DNA of 64,000 bases, from the NCBI GenBank assembly GCA_030248215.1, contig JASANG010003775.1:62001-126000 (forward strand), given 5' to 3'. This document shows positions 1 to 12,136 of the stretch, in pieces. Source of the stretch: Enoplolaimus lenunculus. Lineage: Eukaryota > Nematoda > Enoplea > Enoplida > Thoracostomopsidae. The notes beneath the pieces are model-generated. The model was given only the letters and a program-made list of their open reading frames with translations. It had not been told where the DNA came from and searched no databases. Made by a program: the position numbers and the translations under genes. Position 1 is the first letter of the stretch. Each line of letters opens with the position of its first letter.

Positions 1-279
1 AGCTACGAAGTTTTAAACACGATGGTCGACAGCTCACAGAACATGAAAAACTAATTGTCAAAATGACTAAGCGAAACTATCCTGATATTACATTAACGGT
101 TAGCAGGCGTTTGTAGCAGAATCAAAATACGTAGTTTATTGGAAGTTACACGTTTTAAATATTGAGTTGGTCTTTTCTAATGAATAAAACTGGAATGGCT
201 CGCTTCTAATGAATAATTTAAAATGGCTCGCTTCTAATGAATGAACAGTGTTTTAAGACTTTGTTGTATAATTTTTCAG
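1..279. other. Intron sequence upstream of first visible ANAPC5 exon
   Basis: No coding exon is recognisable here. The stretch ends in a pyrimidine-rich acceptor (ATTTTTCAG, ending at 279), so it is the 3' part of an ANAPC5 intron whose 5' side lies outside the window. A short direct repeat (ATGGCTCGCTTCTAATGAAT, about 31 bp apart) occurs at about 194-244. Confidence 0.6.
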
Positions 280-3200
280 TACCTCGTCGACTGTTACGTG
301 GCAATTAATGCAAAAAATTTCCATCTGGCATTACGCTGCTTGCATGATTTCTTCGATTTATCTGGAGAACCATCTACAACGAAACGGTTGCATTCTTTGA
401 ACCCATATTGTGCGATTACTACTGCTAGACTATGCCGAAGATTTCATTATCTGTAATTCTCTGTTAGTGTAGCATAAAATTAGACCTTGAAAACGAAGCA
501 TCCTAGGTTTAAACTTATATTTCGGTATAGCAATAACTGCGGCTATTTATAGATCTTTCGTTGACTTAGAGAATGGAACAAAACCAAGTGTTATTTCCTT
601 TCCCTCGAATTAGTTCTGCTTGTGATTAATTGAAATAACTGGAAGCTTTTATGACGCAAACTGTTGTTGTCAAAGTTTCCAGCAAATTTACTTCACTCTC
701 GGTATATGTGCACGGTAAGTGTATATGAAAGCAAAAAATATTGTCATACATGTGCAAATATACCGGTGTAAGAAGTTGTGCAATCAAACACGTGATGTAG
801 TGGAAGCATACTTGACTCGAGTGCAAGAGGGCCGAGGTTCGATTCCCTGCGTGGTCCTTAACTTTGGGCAATTTGGGCAAAACTTCGAACGGGGGTCGTG
901 CAGACCGTACAGGTTCAACATAAAGGTCCCAACGTGACGGGCACTGCAAACAGCAAGCCCATAAATTCGGGAGATGGCTTCACGGCCGTGACGACCGTTT
1001 ATAAAAAAGGGATGTCAGTATATTATGTTCACTGTAACTGTACATGAAAGCAAAACGAAATTGGCATGCATGTGCACATGTACCGGTATAAGATGTTGAG
1101 CAATCAACCACGTCGTGTAGTAATAGCATACTTGAGTGAAGTGCAAGAGAGTCGAGGTTCGAGTCCAGCCGTGGTCCTTAACTTTCATCAAAACGTCGGA
1201 CAATGGTCGTGCAGACTGCATAGGTCCAACTTTCACTATATTGTAGTCTTTTCGCATTTCAGAGACATGGCTCGAAGCTGCTTAGATGAAGCAGTGCGTT
1301 TGTCAGAAGAACTGGAAAATCCACATTTGCTCCAGACGTGTTTGGTAAGTGTGATGTTTGTATATTAATGGTAATGTTCAAAGTCAGTGAAGTGCAAATA
1401 TGTATTATTTTTAAAGTTTAATTATTGGCATATATTATGAATGCACATTCAGAAAACGCCTCTTTTTCATTAGGTGTCCGCCAGCTGGGTTCTAGCCAAA
1501 AAAGATAGGGTCTGAGCACCGCAAGCTGCGTCGACTGATAAACAAATTTCCAATCTTTTTGCCAAATAATTTTTTCAAGCTCAAGAGGGGTCTTGGAACC
1601 GAAGAAAATAGAATTTGTTGAAACGGTAAATTTCAGTATTGAATGATTAAGGGAGGTCACAAGAAACTACAATATGCAAATATTTTCAAAATAATATTTT
1701 CGGGCAAGTTCCGACATGCGGACACCTAACGGCAAAGAGCCCAGGAAATCAGACAGATATTATGTTACTAACTTATGACTAAAGATTTATTTGCGTCAAA
1801 TGTTGTTATAATCCTAATTTATTAATATATGGAATAAAAAACCTATGCCACTCAAAAGTACTATGTATTTGTTTTGTTGCAGTTTGAATCATTTCTGATT
1901 AAAGAACTGGAAGGATGTCGCGAAGACGTTTTGTCTGAACTTCTAAAGCGCTTGGCGTATGATTCAGAAAAACATGGGTTTGTGGTGAGTTTTGTTGTTT
2001 GATTCAATATTCTTGAAATATCGTTCTTTGAGTGTTTTATTTAGCTGATTTGGTAATTTTAGGGTAAACGCTGTGATAAGACGGTGTTATTACTCGAAAT
2101 TTTTGTTTAATATAAAGGTTAGCTAATTATTGTCTGGCTGTGGTTGGCTCACACAAAGTGTTATTTGAAATGATGCTTTTCAACAATCCATACATAGGCG
2201 GCTTTAAGATATCTATCTGAATTTTAGGAAATAATAAACTTAACCAAACACGCGTTGGCTGCAAACAGTTTGAAAAGACACGCTGGCTCAGACAAGTAAG
2301 CATGTCGAAATGAATGTTTTTCGGGGAAAATCTGTTTGTGTTTACCAAAGTTACGAAACTATAGCGTCACAGTTTATGTACATTTTAGTGGATATATAAC
2401 AGTGGAACTGGCATATTTAATGATTTCAGATGCAGGATGATCGCGGATTTAGAAAAGCTGGTATTGACTGTTAAACTAGCATAGAGACGTTCAAATTTTG
2501 TGACATTATACAGTGGTCGGTGATGATATGACCTTAGTCAGAATTAAATACATATTTACGTCTATTTTTGTAGTGCGATCGAAGCAATATTTGATTGCTT
2601 AAATTTGAGCGATTCGGACGCTGCATGTGGCACCAAAAAATATGTTGACTGTTCAGCTCCGTTTGATAACGATGGCTTGTATTTATCAAAACCTTACGCG
2701 ATGGTGTTACTATCTAGTGAATATTTGCGTCGCGGAGAGTTGTAAGGTTTTCTTAGGATATCTTACGATTTGATACATGCCGTTAATACAACAATCACTA
2801 GCTTGCAGCAGTGTCAAATGCATCGATGTGGCGTGTTTATTAAATAAGCTGTCCAGTAGTCAGAGAGAGGATACAAAGATCTTCGAATTTTTGTGATTAC
2901 CATGCTGCAACAGTTAGAGAATCGGGAAATGGAACCAGAACAGAATAGTGAAAAATAACTGTTCCGGTAGATTAATTTTACTGCAATGTTAATTTAAATA
3001 TTACCTCTTTACTGAGGATTTCAGGTACTAAACTTGCTACCAATTTTTAACGCGTAGCATTTGATTGATAAAATTGAACCGTTAGATAGGTGTTATAAAA
3101 GAATGTTCGTAAAATTGTTAGATTTTGTAAAAGCCACGCTCTTTCTAATTTGTTAATTCTAAAAAGAAACTCGTCAAATAAGTTTCACTTGTGCTGTTCA

Positions 3201-6200
3201 AACCAATTTATCAACGTTCATAATACCAGAAAATTCGCTGGAAGAATCTTTATTTTAATGCCAGTCCAGCAACTTACGATGAAAAATATATATCGAATTT
3301 CACTATCGAAACTGGAACTATGGTTGTACCCTTACATAATAACCAAAATATTATTTTACCTAAATTTTATCTTTTGCGGCTGGTTGCGTACTGGGCCTAG
3401 GGTTGCATGCTATTTCAGAGACTCCTGCAGTCTCTTTGCGCATGAAGTTCTGAGACTACCGCAACGAAACGGGCATGTGGATAGCATAGCAAAGTCAAAC
3501 CTGGCGTTTGTCATGGCTTCGCAAGTAAGAAAGACGATTCTCAATCTTCTCTATTCACTTTGGGTCGGTAAATCATTTGCTCAATACTAGTTTTAATCAT
3601 GCCTTTTGTCAGATTTGACACGTTCTTTTCGAAAATAATGCTTTCTCAAAACCTTTTCATGCTGCCGACATGCTCTTTCTGGTTGAGCGTGTTTTATGCC
3701 TAATTTCATTTTTACAGTTTTCACTAACAATTGAACTGATTGAACATGGATGTTATATTTTTGAATTTTTTAGTTGGATGCATTTAAATAAAATGGAAAC
3801 AACCTACCATTGGTTGTCCAATATTGTGTTCAGAAAATATCCCCCAGTGTTTCAAATAAATTCATCCACGAAAACGTGTCTAGACTATGGAGTTTGTCTT
3901 TTCACCGTACACTACTTATTTCATTTCTTTGCTTCAGGGCCAGTTCGATGCTGCCATTAATTCACTAGCCGAGTGTACACAGCCGTGCGCTCGCTTGACG
4001 TCAGCGATCACCTCGTTTATAGCAGCAACTTTCTGTTGTGCTTTTGATGAGGCCCGTGAAGCTGTGGCAAACATGGCGTCCTTGTCAAAAGTCGAGAGTA
4101 TTTTGCGGTATAAACTTTTTGTCTCGTATTGTCTTAACACTTTGCGATGTTTATTTTAGTCTTTTGTTTGCATTTTGTTCTGAGAATATATTTTTGGAGA
4201 GACTACTCTGGGTGATTAGTTAGACGCCTGCAAAATGTAAACGAGTACAGACGTTAGTGTTGCAGGAAATCTAATTTATTTTCATGTTGCTCGCATAGTT
4301 TTGTTCGAATGATGGGGATAAGTGTGGCGCTGAGCGATGCGCGTACGATACTGCACGTTAACGTACCGCAACTATGCGGACGAGCGGTGCAAATAATTTG
4401 CAGAGGCATAGTGCCACCCTAAATCTTGGCCGATCGGATAGTTTTGTTTGTATTTTAGCGAAGCTGAATTGCTGATTCGTTTGGGTGAAACTTCAGATGC
4501 AATACACTTACTCGGCGATTTGTGTAACAGCTTTGAAGACAAACCAGATCGTTTTATAGAGACTCGGTTTGTTGACGCTTTGACTATTGAATTAGAAAAA
4601 CCTTGAAAAGTTTTATTGTTGAAAACGATTTAAAATTGCACAATGTTTTGTGAAATCACCGTTTTAGTTGACGTATATTGCATTTTAGTAAAACTTGTTG
4701 AACCATCGTGAAGGTGATCACGACTGTTTGCAGTTAATTGCTTTCAACTGCTAATGTAAGGCATCACGATTATTATTGCATTTGGAAAGAAATTGCCATC
4801 ACGCTTACCATGTCAGTGTTGTGCTATCTTGACCAAATAGAAAAAGGTTTCTTCTTATTGTTTTTTATTATTTTTATGTGGCGTAAGCATACGTTCATAG
4901 TTGTTATGGTTTTAGATGTAATTTATTGTTGGCACAAGCACACCTGATCTCAAAGAATACTGGTACCGTTCAGTGGTATTTAGATTTATGCCGTTCTTCT
5001 TTTGAACAACTTCCGCGCGTATTTGCTCAAATTCAAGTTGACTGTTGCTTGCTTGACGTTGCGCTAATGGTTAGTTTCATACAACCGGTTTCTATTTCAG
5101 ACTATTTATTAGTTGCCTTCGAAGTTCATTTAGTATAAGTTTCAGGCAATCATAAATTCCACTGCATAAATTTTAGTCATGTTAACATTCGCCTGGTTAG
5201 CAGAAAAGCCAATGTTGGTGTATGCAAAAAACGTTGCTTTGTTTTGCCTCCTTCCCCGGTCGGTCACGGTCGATGTTAAAATCAAAAGTAATTGTTTCAT
5301 AATGCTATTGTATGTAGTTGCTTACAACTTAAATATATGTTTATTTCCGTATGAACTTCAAAATTTTTCGAAATCGAAACTCATCTTGGAACAAATCCAA
5401 CCAATTACAAAATGGGATGTTTGTCGTGTGAAGTTTTGGAAATGCAAGCTATTACTAATTGGTTTGAATTCACAATACGATCCTACATACAGCGGTGAGC
5501 CATACGAGTTTTCACATAATAATCAATTATAGGTAGCGAGCGCGTTTGTCAAATTTTAGTGTTGCAACTTGGTTGCAAAACTGCAAAACAGATTAGTCAA
5601 CCTGTGCACACCCGTTAGTTTATTGGTTTTGTATTTATGGCACAGGTGAAGACTGGTGTTACCCTAGTAGTGGGAGGGAACCAATTTATATCGCAGCTTC
5701 CCTCCACTTCTCCTCATTATCGTGGGGTGATTGCCAGTCCGATTTGCCAGCAAGCACAAGAAGATGCATATTTTTGGACGATTATCGTTCAAAATATGCA
5801 TAGGATGCTGCTTTGTATGGATTGGTGAGGGTGTTGTTAAATTTTCAACAACTCTGCTATGGGCTACAAACTAACTTGGTGATACTACGTTTATGTGTTT
5901 TAGTTTATAAAGAAGTGTTTGTTTCGATGTGCTCGTTAGTTCCAATTTACTTATTGTTCAAAGCGAAGCATCAGCTACGAGACGCCTACTATATTCTGGT
6001 AAAGGATTGTTTTTTCTGAACTTTACGATCTCAGTAGCTATTATCTGCGATTGTAAAAGCATATGTTGGCAAAAATAAATCTCGTTTTATATGTCAATAC
6101 CATGACACTGTGAGTTGGCGGGCACGTCCAGTTAACTTTGTAACTTGCAATGATGGTTAGCTTCATTTTTTGCAGCGCGATCCCGAGTGCACTTAATTGT

Positions 6201-6480
6201 GTTTGTAGTTCCGAGTACACCTGATTAATCGATCTTTTTAACTATGGTCGAATAGTGAGTTATGTATGTAGTTTGTTCATTTTTTTAATTTGTGGCGATT
6301 TGATATACGTTTGTTTTATTATATTATTTTTAAGTTATGATATAGTATTTTAAAATATTTTAGGCATTGATTTCTCACCATTTAGACGACACTGTGAAGC
6401 GAAACGAATATTCGATGAAGTTTAATATGATTGACGGGGAATTGAGTGGATCACGACTTCCTCATTTATTTGTATTGTAA
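280..6480 (+). CDS. ANAPC5: Anaphase-promoting complex subunit 5 (3' part, multi-exon)
   Basis: Subunit of the nuclear APC/C ubiquitin ligase; a TPR scaffold protein of its platform. The 5' exons lie outside the window. Exons with agreeing splice phases: 280-452, 1263-1344, 1883-1984, 2228-2295, 2574-2741, 3419-3524, 3938-4107, 4459 to about 4566, about 4916-5069, one ending at 5998, and 6364-6480 (TAA stop). The first two exons join as ...RRFHYL-DMARSCLDEAVRL, matching the vertebrate segment HCRFGHYQQAELALQEAIRI; the last exon (ISHHLDDTVKRNEYSMKF...) matches the vertebrate C-terminus including the final ...LP-L tail. Two parts are unresolved: a piece between 4567 and 4915 (CIWKEIAITLTM, near 4775-4810, looks coding but no clean acceptor fits), and the exons in 5070-5970, where 5345-5480 is a candidate. 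Introns carry tRNA-derived repeats and a TA-flanked MITE. An AATAAA lies at about 6514. Confidence 0.85.
701..925 (+). repeat. tRNA-derived (SINE-like) repeat, copy 1
   Basis: Lies in an ANAPC5 intron. Its core (about 787-855) has a TAGTGG box-A-like stretch and a near-perfect box B (GAGGTTCGATTCCC), with short complementary ends (CACG...CGTG) like an acceptor stem. The anticodon stem CTTG/CAAG encloses nine bases, so it is not a functional tRNA. Similarity to copy 2 extends beyond the tRNA-like core on both sides. Confidence 0.6.
1015..1232 (+). repeat. tRNA-derived (SINE-like) repeat, copy 2
   Basis: Second copy, same orientation, about 320 bp after copy 1 in the same ANAPC5 intron. The core (1107-1175) has CCACG/CGTGG ends and box B GAGGTTCGAGTCC. 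It shares flanking sequence with copy 1 (ATGAAAGCAAA upstream, GTGGTCCTTAACTTT downstream), so the repeat unit is larger than the tRNA-like part. Confidence 0.6.
1473..1726. mobile_element. Short inverted-repeat transposon, TA target site
   Basis: Begins GGTGTCCGC and ends GCGGACACC, flanked on both sides by TA (1471-1472 and 1727-1728). This is the footprint of a non-autonomous Tc1/mariner-type element. It is 254 bp long, has no transposase, and lies in an ANAPC5 intron. Confidence 0.65.
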
Positions 6481-6899
6481 ACTAAGCTTTATTTTCTACA
6501 GAGTTGTGCATAAAATAAATTTAAAGGAATTTGAATTTAAATGCTAAACGAACTTGTCATTGATATGTTAATTTCCGTGAGGTTAGAAACACCTCATACA
6601 GAGTGTGCAATTAATAAAGGGATTGTAGTTGTAAGCCGAGTTGACTGTAACATTTCATTGATAAAACATTAAACTCTAGCCAATACAATGGTTATCTTAG
6701 AATACAAGTACATATTTTATCATTATGAAGTTTTTGTTATCTTCTACGGTTAGCTAACCAAATAAAAATGTTTCGAACTGTCTTGTTGATTAACTTTGAG
6801 AGCTGCGCAAATAGTGGTTTGGACTTGTGTTGCGTGTTTTGCGGTGTAATACTTTTGCTATAGGGCAGTAACGAGTTATTCTAATTGTTCACTAAACAA

Positions 6900-7622
6900 C
6901 AGTGTGCAACCGGATGTAAAAATACCGGAGCCGGAGATAGAGCCAGAAGTAAAGCAAAATAGGTAGCTAGATTATGTTTAATTTGCTAAGTTCAGCCAAA
7001 TATCTGTGAATTGTTAAATTTTTTTGTTTTGCATTCATTTTTACGAAATATAGGCATTTTTTACTCAAAATTGTATCAAAAGCTAAAACGAAACGCACCA
7101 AACAAACTGTAAAACTATTCAAAATTTCAATACTAAATTGCCGGAACTTCCGGCTGAAATTGTACCAGAGCCGAAGACAGACCTCGGATTGCAACAAACT
7201 TTGTAAAATTATGCAAAATTCCACTACCGAAATTGCCGGAACCGCCGTCCGAAATTCTACCAGAGCCAAAGACAGAGCTCCGGATGTACGTGCTGGGCAG
7301 GGTGCATCCGGAGGTCTGCGTCCGGCTCCGGCAGAAAATCTGCCTCCGGCCCGGCTCCGGTAGAATTTTTGCCGCAGGTTTCGGCAATTTCGATAGTAAA
7401 ATTTTGCATAATTTTGCAAAATTTATCTGTTTAGCGCGTATTGTTTTACATTTGTCACAATTTTCAGGAAAGAATTTCCTAAATTTCGCCATTAAATTAG
7501 CGTATATTGACTAAAATTAACTAATTAACCATCATTTTTACTACCTAATTTCGCCTCACCTCCGGCTCCGACAAGTTTCGCTGACCTTCGGCTCCGCCAT
7601 TTTCACATCCGGTTGCACCCTG
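6900..7622. mobile_element. CAGGGTGCAACCGG-family MITE, long form (723 bp)
   Basis: Left end CAGTGTGCAACCGGATGT and right end ACATCCGGTTGCACCCTG are inverted repeats of about 23 bp. The interior is rich in CCGGAGCCGG/CCGGCTCCGG stretches and contains only short chance ORFs. It has the same termini as elements at 38153, 48211, 51975 and 53271. No matching target duplication is visible here (CTAAACAA versus TTGCTAGG), so this copy is old or its flanks have changed. Confidence 0.7.
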
Positions 7623-7979
7623 TTGCTAGGCAACTTATTGCATCAGCAAATCAGTGAAGTTTCACTAAAATGAAACGTGGAGTGGCAGTAAATTTAACCA
7701 TAACTGGTTAAAATCATTTATATTTTAACGAGAACTTTGGGTGAGACCATAAAAAATTTAGATTTTAAAACTTAATTTAGCGTAGAAAATGATCTGTAAA
7801 GGTCATGGAAAGCCCAAAATCGTCTACAAAGCGTTATTTACGGTTTTGGACAAATGTTGGTCCGATCGCGGGAAATTATCCAAATGTAACAGCAATTCGA
7901 TATCCATTATACTTGTAGGTAGAGACGCAATATAATTGAGGTTTCACTGACTTGAATATTGAATCAAAGTGTAATATTT

Positions 7980-9361
7980 TTAGCTTTTTACAGCAGTTTT
8001 GCTTGAGCTTGTTTCGGCGAAGAATGTTCCTCCATCGGCAGAGCAATATGTTGGGCAGACTCCTTTCGCTCCAGGTGGCCCTTGACTTCCAAGTGGTCCT
8101 GGACGGCCCGGCAGACCTGGTGCACCATCCTTGCCTTTGGTTCCGGGCAAACCGCGTTCGCCCCGCATTCCTGATATTCCATCTGTCCCTGGTGGTCCAG
8201 GCGGACCTTTGATTCCTGGACGTCCCTTGTTGCCTGGCAACCCAGGTTTGCCTGGGATCAACGGCGGTGCGATAGGTGTCTCTCCAGGTGGTCCTGAAAC
8301 TCGAACACAGCTAAATGTTTAATGAAAAATATTGGGTGTGACCCGATCTTTTAAACCTTCGTTGAATATATTATGATAATTTCGAATCTTTTTTCAATTT
8401 TTATTTTGAACTGCTTTCTGTTAAAGGCATACAAGTAAAACGCGTGTTACCTTGCTTTCCTAGTTCACCAGGTGGCCCTTGCACACCAGGATCACCTTTC
8501 TCGCCAATTTTGCCTGGTGCTCCCGCTGGGCCAGGACGACCGACTTGTCCAGGTTTCCCTTCATCCCCTGTAAAAAACAATTTTACGTTTTAAATCTCAA
8601 TCAAACAATAAACAATAAACAACTACTTAATTTTATAAAATATGAGTTTAGGAACGCTATTTTGACAAAGCCTTTGATTGCGTGAATATTTTAAACCAAA
8701 AGTCCCGTCTAAAGCTTGATTAATAATGCACATCAGGTCATTTATATTTTCTGAACCTAATAAAATGTATATCTAAGAAAAACTAGGTACCTACCAGAAG
8801 TTCCTGGCCATCCCTTGGGACCTTGAGGTCCTTTCGGGCAAAGTGGACATTGTGGCTGTGGATGCCCGTATCCACCGTGATTATTGCTTGCTGAATTTGT
8901 CGCTTCTGGTAACCCTGGTCTTCCTGGCAGTCCATTATTTCCATTTTGGCCTGGTCGACCGACAGGGCCTGGAGGACCTGGTATACAACAGCCTGAACAA
9001 TAAAACATTGAAACAAAACAGGAAACCAAAATTAGATAATTGCAGTACCTCGGAGGAACGGTGCTTCGCTGATCTATACATGTGATCAACGATACATTAC
9101 ACTTTGCCTGTAATACCGATTTACTTTTAGTTACAGTGTTGAGGTTAAACTTTTTGATTTGAAATTCGAATCTTCTTAGTTACTTTAGTTATATTAACTG
9201 AGTATAATAACGGTATCCATTGAAAAGTTTCAAGCCGCACCTTTGCAATTGTCATCATGCCGACTGTATTCATGATTTGATTGCCTTACAGTTCGATTAG
9301 TGCGAGTGAATGTTGGTTTTATTGCGTCCAGAAGGCGCATATTTGTACGTTGTATTGACTC
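7980..9361 (-). CDS. Nematode cuticle collagen (5' exon missing)
   Basis: Secreted structural collagen of the cuticle. Minus-strand exons with agreeing phases: 9361-9241, 8992-8795, 8567-8451, 8293-7980 (TAA stop). The first resolved exon carries a basic segment RTNRTVRQ, resembling the RxxR processing site ahead of the collagen domain. The next gives [12 protein letters not shown], a short Gly-X-Y block, then a cysteine pair ([12 protein letters not shown]). The third and fourth give long Gly-X-Y runs interrupted by ETPIAPPLI. The C-terminus is [16 protein letters not shown] plus a short Ser/Lys tail, the pattern of one nematode collagen subgroup. The N-terminal membrane/signal exon should lie above 9361; a hydrophobic stretch near 9470-9560 (LLISIVYKEE) is a candidate, but I could not fit its splice phase. 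AT-rich, like its neighbours. Confidence 0.88.
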
Positions 9362-9835
9362 CTGGAAATATTAAGAAGTTTGCATGACCTAAAAAATTAC
9401 AAATTAATGAATAAAGTTGCAATTACACTACTCTGACGTTTAATAGAGTGTGTTCAGGATATTTGGATTCAAATCATGACAAAAAATTGGCGGACTCCTC
9501 TTTATAGACGATGGAAATCAATAGCGTGCCTGTGTCAAGTAATATCAACATTGCACAATTATACATAACACTTTGTTGATTGCAAAAGGTTAATGGTGAA
9601 AGGTACGGAATATGGACCTCCTACGAATTAAACTAGAAATGACTTATAACTCTGGATCTTGACAAGCTGAGTTCAACGGTACTACTTTTATTACGGCACG
9701 ACCATAAATTTAAAAGTTAGGACTCTCAAACTCATACTGTAAAAACGCACAGCTTCAAAGAGAAAGTATCTATCATGTATATATACATATTCTTAAAATA
9801 TAACCTTTATTACGGTTATTTGTTATACAATTATG

Positions 9836-9998
9836 GGCCCATATAAGGGGCGGAACGTTTTTGGTGGGACTAGCTTAAGCTTTAAATAGACTAATTTTTT
9901 GCTTGGTCAAGGCTTACGAATATGCTCGTTTTTACGCGTAGGCTTAGGCTTAAGAATATGCTTATAATTCTGTTCCGCCCCTGTTCTTTGCATTGAAC
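9836..9998. mobile_element. GGCCCATGTA / GGGGCGGAACG MITE with 8-bp duplication
   Basis: 163-bp element starting GGCCCATATAAGGGGCGGAACG and ending in the inverted form (CTGTTCCGCCCC...). The 8-bp CAATTATG is present on both sides (9828-9835 and 9999-10006), as in hAT insertions. The interior holds GGCTTAGGCTTAAG, a degenerate TTAGGC run. Confidence 0.8.
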
Positions 9999-11229
9999 CA
10001 ATTATGTTAGGCGTCGGTACATGTTCTATATAATAAAAAGTTAAAAATTTAAAAGATCATAACTCTTGAACCAATGGCCCTGCATCATTATAAACGAGTA
10101 CTTACCACTGAACTCAGGCGCCGATAAGTGTAAAATAAAGATTACGTTTCATTATATTTTAACGAGGTTCGTATTCCGTACGTACGCCGGTGAACTTACG
10201 ATGTCGCGCCGAAACATACCTGGCAATCTATCATTTGTGACAGTGTCATCGCTTTAAGTGTACTAATCAAATTAACCAGAACAGGAATCGCAAGACTTAT
10301 CGAAATAAGCGATAATAAGCAAAAACATGTTGAAGTAAAAGTAACTATACTATAAATTTGTGATCGCTCGTACATTCTGTAAAACGCAGCAACAAATAAA
10401 AAAATTCAATGTCTTAAGAATGAATATTTCGAAACATTTTCTTCAAGATTCGAATTGACGCTGTTTTTATTCGCGAGTTCCCGATTCCTCTGAAGTATTT
10501 CATGGCGTGCAGAACAGACTATAGCCAAAAATAGGAAAGTTGTCGTTCTTCGTGTTTGATGAAATATTAATACTTCTATGCGAGAAAACTGCCTCATATT
10601 CGGCTTGTTTGAGCAAATGATATAGCTATTTCGATTTTGTTTTTGAATACCGAATCATGGATTTGAATAGGTTAATCAAGTTACGGCAGTTGCAGCAAAA
10701 AACAAAATTACGTTGGACAATGTGGGTTAAGTAGTATAAAAGCCGTCGTGGTTTGTGTTATCTAGTCAACAGAATTGCACGAATGTGCAACTCTCATAAT
10801 GTACTGGACGGTCCGCTGATACATTAAATCTTTAACATGAATGTTATTAGGCAAGTCTAGCTGGCCAGATAACGTGTAAAGGTTAGGATATGATATGTAT
10901 TAACGTACTTTCTATATGCCCAAATTTTAGTTTTGAACAATATGTAGAAATATAGTAGATGTAACGCATACGTTTGTAAAAGTTAATTAATACTGTACTG
11001 TCAGTCATTGTTTACTCCTTTGCTAGAACGCTGTCCAAAATACATATGTGGGGCGTTCCAGCTTTAATATATAGATTATCACAGTGTGCGGCAAAAATGA
11101 TTTCCCGCAAGATTACTTTTCGGAAAACTTGTGCTAACGTTATATCTGCATTACCCTGTGTTACCAGTAGACTGAAAGTGTTATTGTGTTTAATAGATAA
11201 AATGTTTGGCCAATGTTAATTTTAGGCCC
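9999..11229. other. No recognisable gene
   Basis: I see no convincing exon. A TATA-like GTATAAAAG at about 10735 is followed by no ORF. A short minus-strand ORF (10406-10597) has a hydrophobic stretch but no other support. Confidence 0.4.
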
Positions 11230-11330
11230 GTAGCAGTAGATTAAGCGTATTCCTGAGTCTAAGCCTAAGCCTAAGCGTTGCAAAAGTGTGGTCCTAAGCC
11301 TATGAAAAAAATGTAATGTAGAATACCTAC
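11230..11330. repeat. Degenerate TTAGGC-bearing MITE remnant
   Basis: Contains CTAAGCCTAAGCCTAAGCG next to CGTATTCCTGAG. This is the reverse complement of the TTAGGC run plus GGAATATGC seen in the element at 21625. No intact ends remain. Confidence 0.45.
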
Positions 11331-11933
11331 TTTTTCACAGACCCACCACAAACCTTTACGCCGCTAAAAGTAATGTGGCCAAATGTTTTATAGTGATGCT
11401 AAAATTGCGTTCTTTTAAACGCTTAAAGCGCTTAACAAACGTTTTGAATGACGCTGGTATCAGACGCAAAAAGTGTTTGAAAATGTTGCTTGTCTTTGAC
11501 ACAATTCATAAGACAGAATAAATTATGCCAGCCGCATCTATTATGAAATTATAAAACAAACTGTACTAAACAGACTGCATTCATGACATTTCGTCACCAG
11601 TGAATGGTCACGTATTTTAATATAAAACGCAAGTGTATACAAGTATTTAAAACTTGTTCTTTATTCAAGTAGATAATGTTCATTGCAATTTTCAGCTAAT
11701 TTACTATATAAAAATAGTCCTGTAGAATTGTTTTCAGTTACATAAATTGCAAACAAATGCATATTTGACTTAAAGAATGAAGCTAATAAATCGAAATCGA
11801 GAGGCGTATTCTAGGCAGAAAAGATTGCTCAAAATCTCCGAAAACAACAATAAGGAATTGTTGCTTTACGAAAAACTCTTGCTTGTACAACAAGGTTGGG
11901 TGAACCTAAAACCTGCACATGTTTGTAGGTTTA

Positions 11934-12136
11934 CACAGCAAGAAATGGTGAGTGAAATTGACTCTATCCGAAATAGGTATACGGGGCTACACAAACTGAG
12001 TCAAAGTTGACTTCACCAGAGATAAATTCGACTAACTGAGTCACACGTATGACTCTAGCGGAGTCGAATTTGGTTTCTATAGTCTCGCAAAGCCTATTTC
12101 GGAAATAGTCATTCTGACTCACGATTCTTCGCAGTG
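11934..12136. mobile_element. CACTGCAAGAAATGG palindromic MITE (copy 1)
   Basis: Long imperfect inverted repeat. The left arm runs CACAGCAAGAAATGG then GACTCTATCCGAAATAGG; the right arm is the complement, ending CGCAGTG. TA lies on both sides (11932-11933, 12137-12138), pointing to the Tc1/mariner group. Non-coding, although a 77-residue chance ORF overlaps it. Confidence 0.7.

Noticed and set aside
4311-4421. Small MITE with AGTGTGGCGCT / AGTGCCACCCT ends in an ANAPC5 intron
   Set aside because: Only about 11 imperfect terminal bases and no target duplication; too weak to list as a feature.
7133-7514. Several overlapping ORFs of 67-150 codons on both strands
   Set aside because: They fall inside the 723-bp MITE, overlap in many frames and read as low-complexity products of CCGGAGCCGG repeats.
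8131-9085. Plus-strand ORFs rich in Pro/Leu
   Set aside because: Mirror frames of the collagen exons; Gly-X-Y repeats leave the other strand open.
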